From assembly GCA_023410475.1 (NCBI GenBank), contig JAEYPS010000025.1, positions 186,001 to 250,000 of the forward strand: a DNA stretch of 64,000 bases. The letters run 5' to 3'. The notes beneath the pieces were generated by a model. The model was not told where the DNA came from. It did not search any database and saw nothing but the letters and a program-made list of their open reading frames with translations. The translations under genes were made by a program, and so were the position numbers. The DNA is from Bacillota bacterium (GTDB lineage Bacteria; Bacillota; Clostridia; Christensenellales; SZUA-584). This document shows, piece after piece, positions 1 through 7,119 of this stretch (positions within the stretch are counted from its first letter, which is position 1; each line of letters starts with the position of its first letter).

Positions 1-164
1 TTTACCGCGCCCACGTCGCCCCTTACCATAACGGTCACGAGCCCGGAGCCTATCATCTCTTTGCCCATAAGCGTAACGTTGGCCGCCTTAACCATTGCAT
101 CGGCCGCCTCTATCGCGCCCACTAATCCCTTTGTTTCAACCATTCCCAAAGCCTGTTTATCCAT
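1..164 (-). CDS. BMC-H microcompartment shell protein, partial
   Basis: The first 54 codons of a hexameric shell protein of the EutM/PduA/PduJ type; the rest lies beyond the left edge. The visible N-terminus has the family hallmarks: GMVETKGLVGAIEAADAM at residues 7-24, then a strand ending GSGLVTVMVRGDVGAVK. Such proteins tile the facets of a bacterial microcompartment and their central pores pass metabolites. An AAGGAG ribosome site lies about 7 bases before the ATG. The gene begins 13 bases after the stop of the aldolase gene, which itself carries an encapsulation-type helix, so both very probably belong to one BMC operon. Whether more shell genes follow cannot be seen. Confidence 0.93.
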   Translation of the reverse strand, partial: MDKQALGMVETKGLVGAIEAADAMVKAANVTLMGKEMIGSGLVTVMVRGDVGAV

Positions 165-177
165 TTTTATTTACTCC

Positions 178-1014
178 TTAATACTCGTTTCTGCTTATTG
201 TCACATTTCCGCTCGGGCAAGACGCGGTACATGCTCCGCAGTTCGTGCACTGAGATTCTCCCTCGCCCATGACTATCATAATGCCTTTGCTCGTTCCCAT
301 CCTTACAGCGCCGGCGCTTATCATCGCGTCGCATATCTTGCGGTCGTTTATACCGGTGGACGCCTTGACCATCATACTGTCACCCACTGTGCGTTTCATG
401 AGCCTCACGTCCTCAACGGTCGCTCCGCCCTTTCCAAAACCTGTCGACGTCTTTACGAAGTCTGCTCCCGCCCTCTTGGCGAGCTCGCATGCGCGCACCT
501 TTTCCTCGTCCGTCAGAAGACAAGTCTCTATGATGACCTTAACGAGAGCCTTCGGATGCGCCGCGTCGACTATGCCCTTTATGTCCTCATATACGAGGTC
601 GTAATCCTTATCCTTCAGCGCCCCTACGTTTATTACCATATCCACTTCCTCAGCGCCGTTCTTAACAGCCTCCATAGCCTCGACGGCTTTGACGAACGGC
701 GTATTGGCTCCGAGAGGAAATCCTATAACGCAGCACGTTTTTACTCCCGAGCCTGCGAGCTGAGCCGCGACGTATTTTACATGCGTCGGGTTTACGCATA
801 CGCTCGCGAACTTGTATTCCTTCGCCTCGTCACAGAACTTCTTGACGGTGCTTCTTACCGTTTCGGGCTTCAGCACGGTATGGTCCATGTATTTTGCGTA
901 GGCAGGGTCGTAGCACGAGCCCGTTTTCGCAATCGCAGCGGGCGCGCTCGCGCTTCCCTGCACCTCTTTCAAAACTTCGCTCGCTATTTCTCTCACCAAT
1001 TTTTCAATGTCCAT
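178..1014 (-). CDS. deoC: Deoxyribose-phosphate aldolase with encapsulation helix and C-terminal 4-Cys motif
   Basis: A class I aldolase that splits 2-deoxy-D-ribose 5-phosphate into acetaldehyde and glyceraldehyde 3-phosphate. The TIM barrel spans about residues 35-250 with the expected catalytic residues: Asp125 (EVDMVINV), Schiff-base Lys188 (FVKTSTGF) and Lys217 (MVKASTGI). Two additions are unusual. Residues 1-19 (MDIEKLVREIASEVLKEVQ) form an amphipathic helix followed by an Ala/Ser/Pro linker, the layout of BMC encapsulation peptides. Residues 256-267 hold C-x2-C-x2-C-x3-C-P, a ferredoxin-type [4Fe-4S] ligand set, in a short tail after the barrel. The next gene encodes a BMC shell protein. 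I infer a lumen enzyme of a sugar-phosphate-utilising BMC, where acetaldehyde would be contained. The role of the Cys motif is unknown. Confidence 0.92.
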   Translation of the reverse strand: MDIEKLVREIASEVLKEVQGSASAPAAIAKTGSCYDPAYAKYMDHTVLKPETVRSTVKKFCDEAKEYKFASVCVNPTHVKYVAAQLAGSGVKTCCVIGFPLGANTPFVKAVEAMEAVKNGAEEVDMVINVGALKDKDYDLVYEDIKGIVDAAHPKALVKVIIETCLLTDEEKVRACELAKRAGADFVKTSTGFGKGGATVEDVRLMKRTVGDSMMVKASTGINDRKICDAMISAGAVRMGTSKGIMIVMGEGESQCTNCGACTASCPSGNVTISRNEY

Positions 1015-1029
1015 ATGCGGCTCCTTCCT

Positions 1030-1818
1030 TTAGTGCATCTCGCGGCCGCCCGTTATGTTGAACGCCTGGCCTGTGCAGTAGTCTCCCGATACTGTGAGGA
1101 AGAACACGAAATCTACGACGTCTTCCTTTTTCGTAAGCCTTGCTAAAGGCACCTTCGCGGTAAACTTTTTTACAACCTCGTCCCTCGGCAGCTTTAAGTT
1201 GTCTATGTACCCCGCGCTTACATTTGTCCACACTCCCGTAGCATCCGTTATGCCCGGGCATACGGAGTTTATCTTGATGTTGTACGGCGCGTACTCAAAG
1301 GCCAGCGCCTGTGTCAGAACTATTACAGCTCCTTTAGCCGCGCTGTACGGCCCCATAAGCGCCGAGCCGGTCTTGCCCGATTTGGACGCGAAGTTTATTA
1401 TGCGCCCTTCGTTGTTCTTCTTCATGCTCTCGATGGCGCCCTGTATGCAGTACGCCGTGCCGTAAACGTTGACCTTGAACATCTTGTCGAAAACAGCCTC
1501 GTCGTTTTCCTCGAACGGCCTTTGGTCTACCACGCCCGCGTTATTAACGAGCGCGTATATATCGCCTACTTCGCTTGTGATGTTCTTAAAGCAGTCGAGA
1601 ACCGCCTGCCTGTCGGTGATATTAAGAATGATGCCTTTAGCGAAATAGCCCTTTGCGCTCAGTTCCGCGGCCGCCTGCTCTACGAGCGGGTCGATGTCTA
1701 TGATAACCACCTTCGCCCCCTGCTCGGCGTACTTCTCGGCTATGGAAAAGCCTATGCTCTTCGCCGCCCCCGTCACTACGCAAACCTTACCCTTCAGATC
1801 GTCAGAATATAAACCCAT
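1030..1818 (-). CDS. SDR-family NAD(P)-dependent dehydrogenase
   Basis: A classical short-chain dehydrogenase/reductase of 262 residues. The cofactor loop is TGAAKSIG (16-23), where Lys-Ser replaces the usual central Gly. Asp41 at the end of the second strand suggests NAD rather than NADP. NNAG is at 92-95, and the catalytic set is Ser145, Tyr158 and Lys162 (YSAAK). It lies 15 bases before deoC and 74 bases after the rpe-like gene, in one operon. It resembles polyol or sorbitol-6-phosphate 2-dehydrogenases, so it may interconvert a sugar alcohol (phosphate) and a ketose, or handle an aldehyde from the aldolase. No encapsulation helix is evident. The substrate is not predictable. Confidence 0.85.
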   Translation of the reverse strand: MGLYSDDLKGKVCVVTGAAKSIGFSIAEKYAEQGAKVVIIDIDPLVEQAAAELSAKGYFAKGIILNITDRQAVLDCFKNITSEVGDIYALVNNAGVVDQRPFEENDEAVFDKMFKVNVYGTAYCIQGAIESMKKNNEGRIINFASKSGKTGSALMGPYSAAKGAVIVLTQALAFEYAPYNIKINSVCPGITDATGVWTNVSAGYIDNLKLPRDEVVKKFTAKVPLARLTKKEDVVDFVFFLTVSGDYCTGQAFNITGGREMH

Positions 1819-1892
1819 TTTTGACCTCCTCCATCGTTATCGTGAATTCTCTATATTACGGCGCAGTCGCCCCATGCTTCGATGTCTCCCGG

Positions 1893-2540
1893 TTATCGGG
1901 CATCGCGCAGCATTTGCGCCGTTTTTTTCATGTCCTTTGAGCAAAAAAGCGTCGAGCCCATGATAAGCACTTCCGCTCCGCTCTCAAGCGCTTTTTTATA
2001 TGTCTGTGCGTTTATGCCTCCGTCCACCTGTATCTCATAGCCAAAGCCATAGCGCGTTTTATACTCCCTTAATGCTTCGAGCTTTTTGTAAACGTGCTCT
2101 ATAATGCTCTGTCCTCCGAAGCCCACGCAAACCGAGACTTGCAGCACGATATCCGCTTCCCCGAGCGCGCATCGTATTGACTCTATAGGAGTCTCGGGCG
2201 TTATCGCTATGCCCGCGAGCCTGCCCGCTCTCTTTATGTCACGCAGCAGCCTTATGTGGTGCGGCGTGCTCTCGGCGTGTATCGTTACGGAATCAGCGCC
2301 GGCGTCTATAAACGGCTGTATCATCACTTCCGGGTTGCTTATCATCAGGTGCGCGTCCTTGCGCATGCGTGTATCGTTTTTAAGCGCCTCTACCGTGCAG
2401 AGCCCTACCGCTATGTTGGGCACGAAATGGCCGTCCATCACGTCGAGATGCAAAAGTTCGCAGCCCGCTTCGCATGCCCTGTCTATGTCGCGCCCTAGGT
2501 TCAGATAGTCTGCCGAAAGTATTGATGCGGATAATTTCAT
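1893..2540 (-). CDS. rpe: Ribulose-phosphate 3-epimerase family protein (diverged)
   Basis: A 215-residue TIM-barrel epimerase of the RPE family, which interconverts D-ribulose 5-phosphate and D-xylulose 5-phosphate by a metal-assisted proton transfer. Metal ligands are all present: His31 and Asp33 (HLDVMDGHFVPN), His64 (DAHLMI) and Asp173 (VDGGI). The loop normally reading MSVNPGFGGQ is here VSVCVGFGGQ (135-144), so the conserved Met, Asn and Pro are lost while the phosphate-loop GFGGQ stays. It could act on another ketose phosphate. It is the first gene after promoter 2593-2621 and heads the SDR-deoC-BMC operon. A second rpe for the pentose phosphate pathway is likely elsewhere in the genome. 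Confidence 0.87.
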   Translation of the reverse strand: MKLSASILSADYLNLGRDIDRACEAGCELLHLDVMDGHFVPNIAVGLCTVEALKNDTRMRKDAHLMISNPEVMIQPFIDAGADSVTIHAESTPHHIRLLRDIKRAGRLAGIAITPETPIESIRCALGEADIVLQVSVCVGFGGQSIIEHVYKKLEALREYKTRYGFGYEIQVDGGINAQTYKKALESGAEVLIMGSTLFCSKDMKKTAQMLRDAR

Positions 2541-2592
2541 GCTCGGATATGTTCCTTTACAAATTTCATGACGTTTGTCAAATGCTAATTAG

Positions 2593-2621
2593 ATGATAAT
2601 ATATACGCACACTCTTGTCAA
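2593..2621 (-). promoter_or_regulatory. Promoter of the rpe-SDR-deoC-BMC operon
   Basis: On the minus strand TTGACA (2621-2616), a 17-base spacer and TATCAT (2598-2593) form a near-consensus sigma-70/SigA promoter. The predicted start is near 2586, about 46 bases before the rpe ATG. Confidence 0.75.
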
Positions 2622-2631
2622 TAAACAAGAG
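2612..2631. promoter_or_regulatory. Inverted repeat over the -35 box
   Basis: CTCTTGT and ACAAGAG form a perfect 7-base inverted repeat with a 6-base spacer, and cover the -35 box of the rpe-operon promoter. This position suits a repressor site or an additional contact for the neighbouring SorC regulator. The binding protein is not known. Confidence 0.45.
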
Positions 2632-2637
2632 CAATAT

Positions 2638-2651
2638 TGCACATTTGTTCA
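2638..2651. promoter_or_regulatory. Candidate SorC-family operator
   Basis: Read on the minus strand this is TGAACAAATGTGCA. It matches 12 of 14 bases of the perfect palindrome TGAACAATTGTTCA found upstream of the adjacent SorC gene (3757-3770). Its centre is about 58 bases upstream of the predicted start, outside the promoter core, which would suit activation. Confidence 0.5.
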
Positions 2652-2729
2652 CTATATCATAATGCTTTGAGGACAAAAAATTACAGTATAAAATATGAGC
2701 CCTCAGGTGCCGAAGATATATCCATATCT

Positions 2730-3677
2730 CTATCTGGTCTGAGTATAATTAAGCACGCTTACCGCGGCCTTTTCGTCTGTTATAAGCACGTCGATATACC
2801 TGCCGCGAAGCGCGCCGACTATTACGTCGGCCTTCTTTTCACCCGCCGCCACTCCTATGACGGTAGGTATCCTTTTAAGGTCGTCAAGCGACACGGCTAT
2901 CATCTTGTCGCTGAGCGACGAGTGGCACAGGTGTCCGTTTATGTCGATATAGCTGCCGCAGATGTCCCCCACGGCGCCTTCACTGATAAGCTTCTCAGAG
3001 TCGCCTATGTTGATGTGGCCGGATCTGAACTGGGCGCTGAGCTCCGGCTTCGTCGAGCCAAGGCCTATTACGGCAAGGTCTGTGCTTTTTATCTTCTGAA
3101 AATGGCTCTTAACGTGAGGCTCCTCCATAAGCAGATCGCGCAGTATCTTGCTCTGCACCATAAAAGGCGCCTGCAGCAGATAGCTGTCTCCGCCCAGCGC
3201 CTTCGAGAGTGCCAATGCCATCATATTGGCGTCCGTATCGCTCGTCCTGTTGTCCATGCCCCCGAGCAGCTGAATAACATCGGCTTTTAACGCAAAATTA
3301 GGCTTTATATTATTGACTATTCCATGTATCGTCGTTCCCCAGGCTATGCCGATGAGCATCCCGGGAGACAGCAGAGACTCTATATATGACGCGGCGGCCT
3401 GCCCCACCTTTTCCTTGTCGGCGTCTAAGCTGTAGCTTTGCGGCACCACTATGGCGGTGTTGATGCCGTAGGTTTCGACGATCCTTTTTCCCAGCTCTTT
3501 GCCGAACGAGGACACGTCGTCTATCTTTATCTGCACTATGCCCTCTTTTACGCAAGCCTGAAGCATCCTCGACACGCTGGGGCGCGAGACATGTATCGCC
3601 TTTGATATCTGCTCCTGCGAAAGCCCTTCTATATAATACATTTTCGCAACGCTTATCATCAAATCGCGCCTGTCCAC
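2730..3677 (-). CDS. SorC/DeoR-type sugar-responsive transcriptional regulator
   Basis: A 315-residue SorC-family regulator: an N-terminal helix-turn-helix at about residues 19-41 (LSQEQISKAIHVSRPSVSRM) followed by the sugar-phosphate-binding domain (about 55-310), including MLIGIAWGTTIHGIV and VIGLGSTKPEL. Such proteins are tetrameric repressors or activators that respond to phosphorylated sugars. GTG at 3677 is favoured because AGGCGGTG lies about 8 bases upstream; ATG codons further in are alternatives. It has its own promoter (3700-3728) and sits directly upstream of the rpe-deoC-BMC operon. A shared 14-base site at both promoters makes it the likely local regulator. Confidence 0.9.
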   Translation of the reverse strand: MDRRDLMISVAKMYYIEGLSQEQISKAIHVSRPSVSRMLQACVKEGIVQIKIDDVSSFGKELGKRIVETYGINTAIVVPQSYSLDADKEKVGQAAASYIESLLSPGMLIGIAWGTTIHGIVNNIKPNFALKADVIQLLGGMDNRTSDTDANMMALALSKALGGDSYLLQAPFMVQSKILRDLLMEEPHVKSHFQKIKSTDLAVIGLGSTKPELSAQFRSGHINIGDSEKLISEGAVGDICGSYIDINGHLCHSSLSDKMIAVSLDDLKRIPTVIGVAAGEKKADVIVGALRGRYIDVLITDEKAAVSVLNYTQTR

Positions 3678-3699
3678 GAATAATCACCGCCTTTGTGTT

Positions 3700-3728
3700 A
3701 TGATACTACAGATATTACATCTAATCAA
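3700..3728 (-). promoter_or_regulatory. Promoter of the first SorC regulator gene
   Basis: On the minus strand TTGATT (3728-3723), a 17-base spacer and TATCAT (3705-3700). The start codon follows about 23 bases after the -10 box. Confidence 0.65.
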
Positions 3729-3756
3729 GCATTTTATTTCAATCGTAGATATTTTT

Positions 3757-3770
3757 TGAACAATTGTTCA
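3757..3770. promoter_or_regulatory. Perfect palindrome, candidate SorC operator
   Basis: TGAACAATTGTTCA is a perfect 14-base palindrome about 30 bases upstream of the -35 box of the SorC gene. A 12/14 match lies upstream of the rpe-operon promoter at 2638-2651. Autoregulation together with control of the BMC operon is the simplest reading. Confidence 0.55.
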
Positions 3771-3792
3771 TTTTATTTCAAGGAACATAAAA

Positions 3793-3816
3793 AGCCTCCG
3801 GAAAAACCCAAAGGCT
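3793..3816 (-). terminator. Rho-independent terminator after the FGGY kinase gene
   Basis: AGCCT and AGGCT form a stem with an inner GG/CC pair, followed on the minus strand by a T-rich run (TTTTTAT). It lies about 100 bases beyond the stop of the kinase gene and closes the long transport/catabolic operon. Confidence 0.65.
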
Positions 3817-3912
3817 CTTTATGTTCCCGTAGTTGCCGCCTGACAGTCACGACTTTCAGGGTTACTATTAAAGGGAAGAATATGAAGGAGCACTATGTGT
3901 ATTAATAGCTGT

Positions 3913-5433
3913 TTAAGTGTTCCAGCCCTTCCATAAGGGCCCGAGGCACTCTATCGCCTTTTTATAAAGCTCGTATTTTTTATCATATATATCTTTTTTT
4001 GTTTTGTCCGGCTCGATTACCCGCGAGACTTTCGAGAAGACGCTTGACGCCTCTGCGAGTGAGTCGTATTCCCCTACGGAAACACCCGCGCACATCGCTA
4101 CGCCTAGCGTCCCAAGCTCTTTGTTATCAGATATCTCCACAGGCAGCTGCAGAGCGTCGGCAAACATCTGCACCCATTCTGCTGATTTTGTTACCCCGCC
4201 CGCCATCCTTACAGCCTCCGGCCTGTCCCGCAGCTTAAGCAGCTTTTCAGTGTGCATCCGGTGAGAGAAGACTATTCCCTCGTACACGGCTCTTAGCATA
4301 TGCGCTTTTTTGTGCCAGCCGCCGAGCCCTAAAAAGCAGGACTTAGCTCCCGCGTCCGCGTTTGTGCCGTATAGGAACGGCAGGAATATAACAGAGCTGT
4401 CTTCGGGCGAGACGGTTTCCACCATTTCATCGGCCGCCGCGTATACCCTTTTGCCCTGCGACTCCATCCTCTCCCTCTCAGCCTCAAAGAACTCGCGAAC
4501 GAACCACTCGAGGTTGCTCGCCGACGTCATGCTGCCGTCCGTGATGAGATAGTAGTCGTCTACGCAATAGACGGACGTAAGCAGCAGCCCTTTTTCGGCA
4601 ATGGGCTTTTTCGACAGAAACTCGTTTATGCCCCACGTTCCCGCGATAAGGCAGAGCCTGCTCGTGTCCGTAAGCCCCGTCGCGATAGCGCAGGCAGTGA
4701 GGTCTATAAGCCCTCCAGCCACGGGCGTGCCGATGCAAAGCCCCGTCTCTTCAGCGGCTTTTTCTGTCACGCTTCCGCAGACGCCGCACGACTGCTCCAG
4801 AGGAGGCAGAAGCTCTCTGCAATGGCCTATTCCCATCGCTTCCAAAATACCGTCGTCATAGCTGCGCGTGTTTTGATCGAGCACGCTCGCCGCGGACATA
4901 TTCGTTATCTCCCCGAACGCCTTGCCCGTCAGGCAAAGACGAATGTAATCTATGCAGCCAAGCGCCCACTTTGCTTTTGCTAATACATCAGGGCGGTTAT
5001 CGCTCAACCACGCAAGCAGCGGAGGAAGCTGCCCGGGATACAGCGTCTGCATTGTCTTTGGAAATATGCTGTCCAGAACGCCGGCCTCATCAAGCGTTTG
5101 CACATATCCTTTCGCCCGCATATCGGTAGAGTAAATGCCGTTAATCACGGGACGTAGGTTTTCATCCACAAGGTAAAGCCCGTTGCCGTGCCCCGATACC
5201 GAAACGCCCGCTATATCGGAAGGATCTACTCCCGCTTTTGTGATAACGCTCTTTATCACACGGCAGTTTACATCCCACAAGACGTCCATGTCCCGCTCGA
5301 CGATGCCGTCTTTTCCAAGTATGGCCGGAATCTCTTGCGACGAAAAGGCGGCCGCTTCGCCGTTTACATTGTAAAGTCCGGCTTTTACAAGCGTGCCGCC
5401 GTTATCCAGCCCGAGCAGATACCGTTCGCTCAT
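3913..5433 (-). CDS. FGGY-family carbohydrate kinase, L-xylulose-kinase-like
   Basis: A 506-residue sugar kinase that would transfer phosphate from ATP to a free ketose or polyol. The N-terminal phosphate loop is GLDNGGTLVKAGLYN (8-22), Asp244 in GGLIDLTACA is the likely catalytic base, and the C-terminal FGGY signature is RMAGGVTKSAEW (409-420). The DNGGT start and the region ERDMDVLW / GHGNGLYLVD / STDMRAKGY resemble L-xylulose kinase (LyxK) and erythritol kinase more than D-xylulokinase. As last gene of the operon and with a UlaE-like epimerase upstream, a route from L-xylulose to its 5-phosphate and on to L-ribulose 5-phosphate is plausible. Substrate is inferred only. Confidence 0.86.
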   Translation of the reverse strand: MSERYLLGLDNGGTLVKAGLYNVNGEAAAFSSQEIPAILGKDGIVERDMDVLWDVNCRVIKSVITKAGVDPSDIAGVSVSGHGNGLYLVDENLRPVINGIYSTDMRAKGYVQTLDEAGVLDSIFPKTMQTLYPGQLPPLLAWLSDNRPDVLAKAKWALGCIDYIRLCLTGKAFGEITNMSAASVLDQNTRSYDDGILEAMGIGHCRELLPPLEQSCGVCGSVTEKAAEETGLCIGTPVAGGLIDLTACAIATGLTDTSRLCLIAGTWGINEFLSKKPIAEKGLLLTSVYCVDDYYLITDGSMTSASNLEWFVREFFEAERERMESQGKRVYAAADEMVETVSPEDSSVIFLPFLYGTNADAGAKSCFLGLGGWHKKAHMLRAVYEGIVFSHRMHTEKLLKLRDRPEAVRMAGGVTKSAEWVQMFADALQLPVEISDNKELGTLGVAMCAGVSVGEYDSLAEASSVFSKVSRVIEPDKTKKDIYDKKYELYKKAIECLGPLWKGWNT

Positions 5434-5462
5434 GACCCATTCCTTTCAAGTCTGTTTTACTG

Positions 5463-5978
5463 TCACCCTATAATTTCATCGACAACTCTTACGCGCTTGT
5501 CCTCGGGCGCCGTCTTTACGACGCAGTCGTAAGCGTAAGCCCTCTCAGGCAGAGCGCACAATATATGCACTTCGTCGCAGCCGTACGGAAATCCTGCCTG
5601 ATGCCATACTCCCGGCCGGGTGACTACCATCGTTCCTTTCGGCACGAGGAACACCTCAAGGCTGTCCCACGGTTCCTCGTCTTCGGGGCACGCGGGCGCG
5701 ACGTACATCAGGTAATCTCCGTCGAGGCATATTATAGCCTCACACGTATAGTTATGGTATTCGGCGTTTTCAATGATCCAGTCGCTCTTCGCTTTGACGA
5801 CGCAAGCGGAATACGATACCGTATTTGTCGCGCCGAGATACTGCTGTACCATATCGCGGTAAAATTCCACCGGAGGCTCTCCGAATTTGCAGCCTTCGGG
5901 CTCGAGTATGCTCGCGAACAATCCGTACGGCGCGAAAGCCTCTCGCGTCAGTTTCCTTATCTTTATCTGTTTCATCAC
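5463..5978 (-). CDS. AllA/ureidoglycolate-lyase-fold protein
   Basis: A 171-residue protein resembling the ureidoglycolate lyase/hydrolase family (PF04115), a cupin-like beta-barrel. Features are an N-terminal LTREAFAPYGLFASIL, a central HNYTCEAIICLDGDYLMYVAP and PGVWHQAGFPYG (about 127-138) with a barrel histidine. No other purine or allantoin gene is nearby; neighbours are a sugar kinase 29 bases downstream and an aldo/keto reductase upstream. A role in ureide breakdown is therefore doubtful, and an isomerase, lyase or binding role on a sugar or sugar acid is more likely. Family assignment rests on pattern recognition. Confidence 0.6.
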   Translation of the reverse strand: MMKQIKIRKLTREAFAPYGLFASILEPEGCKFGEPPVEFYRDMVQQYLGATNTVSYSACVVKAKSDWIIENAEYHNYTCEAIICLDGDYLMYVAPACPEDEEPWDSLEVFLVPKGTMVVTRPGVWHQAGFPYGCDEVHILCALPERAYAYDCVVKTAPEDKRVRVVDEIIG

Positions 5979-6061
5979 TGCCTCCCAAGAAGAAGATTCA
6001 AGCTCTCTTCGCCGAGGTTCAAAGTTTCATTCCTGTTGCTATTAAAACCCGGCGCCCCATT

Positions 6062-7006
6062 TTAACCGATAATCTCTTTGTATTTCTTCTCGATATAGGC
6101 GAGTTCGTCCGCGGTGAGCTCCCAGTCGGCAGCGCTGGCGTTCTCGTAAGCCATGTCGGGGGTGGTAGCGCCCATCAGAGAACATGTTACGCCGGGCTGA
6201 GCCAGCACCCAGTTGATGGATACCTGCGCGACCGTAGTGCCTCTGTCGCCCGCGATACCGCGCAGCACATCGAGCAGCTTTTGGCATTTCGACCACATCG
6301 GCTCTTCGTAGAACGCGTAGAAAACCGAGCGAAGCTCTTTGCCGCCTGTCACCGGCTTTTCCATCTTGCCCGTCAGTATGCCTCCGCCCAGCGAACCGTA
6401 TGTGATTACGCCGACGCCGTTTTTCTCACACATAGGGAGTATGCCGTTTTCGACCGAGCTGCGGTTCAACATGCTCATAGGGGGCTGCACAGCCGATATA
6501 TCCGCGATGTCTATCCCTTTTTGTATCAATGCTGTATCAAAGTTTGATACGCCTATCGCGCGGATCTTTCCCTCTTCCTTAAACTTGACCATAAGCTCAA
6601 GCGCGTCTTCTATGCTGTTATTATTATCGGGCCAGTGTACGAAATAAAGATCGATATAGTCTGTCTCAAGCCTGCGAAGAGAGTCTTCAAGCTCGCGCCG
6701 CATGATGTTGGGGTTAAGGCAGCGAACGTATTCGCCGTCTATGCGCAGTACGCCAAGCTTCGTTGCGAGAACAACTTTGTCGCGCATACCTTTTATTGCT
6801 TTAGCGACGACCTTTTCCGAAGCGCCGTCCAGGCCGTATGCGGCCGCGGTGTCCACCATGTTGACCCCTGCGTCGATAGACGCTCTTATAGCATCAATAG
6901 CAAGCTTTTCGTCGACGTCTCCAAAAAAGTCGTTGCCCATTTCCCATGTGCCCTGACCGATAACGGATATATCGATGCCGCTGTTGCCCATTTTCCTGTA
7001 TTTCAT
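6062..7006 (-). CDS. Aldo/keto reductase
   Basis: A 314-residue NADPH-type aldo/keto reductase (AKR barrel). The catalytic tetrad is visible: Asp52, Tyr57, Lys83 and His124 (YFVHWPDN). The region IRAIGVSNF is typical of the family. The sequence begins MKYRKMGNSGIDISVIGQGTWEMG, like the plant-type and YghZ-like branch. It lies between an SDR and the AllA-fold protein in the RbsABC-type operon, so it probably interconverts an imported aldose or ketose and its alcohol or lactone. Start ATG has a GGAGG about 8 bases upstream. Confidence 0.88.
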   Translation of the reverse strand: MKYRKMGNSGIDISVIGQGTWEMGNDFFGDVDEKLAIDAIRASIDAGVNMVDTAAAYGLDGASEKVVAKAIKGMRDKVVLATKLGVLRIDGEYVRCLNPNIMRRELEDSLRRLETDYIDLYFVHWPDNNNSIEDALELMVKFKEEGKIRAIGVSNFDTALIQKGIDIADISAVQPPMSMLNRSSVENGILPMCEKNGVGVITYGSLGGGILTGKMEKPVTGGKELRSVFYAFYEEPMWSKCQKLLDVLRGIAGDRGTTVAQVSINWVLAQPGVTCSLMGATTPDMAYENASAADWELTADELAYIEKKYKEIIG

Positions 7007-7119
7007 TTTAAACCTCCATATACTATATAATATTTGACGTTAATATTTATTCAAACGTTCTAGGCTATACCTATCATTTCGTCACGTTATTGCGCATATT
7101 GCCTGGCGCTACTGCATGC

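Noticed and set aside
61..1146. Long plus-strand open frame opposite deoC
   Set aside because: It is the antisense of deoC and the SDR gene. The protein is low-complexity and Arg/Tyr/His-rich without any domain, while the minus strand encodes clear enzymes with ribosome sites.
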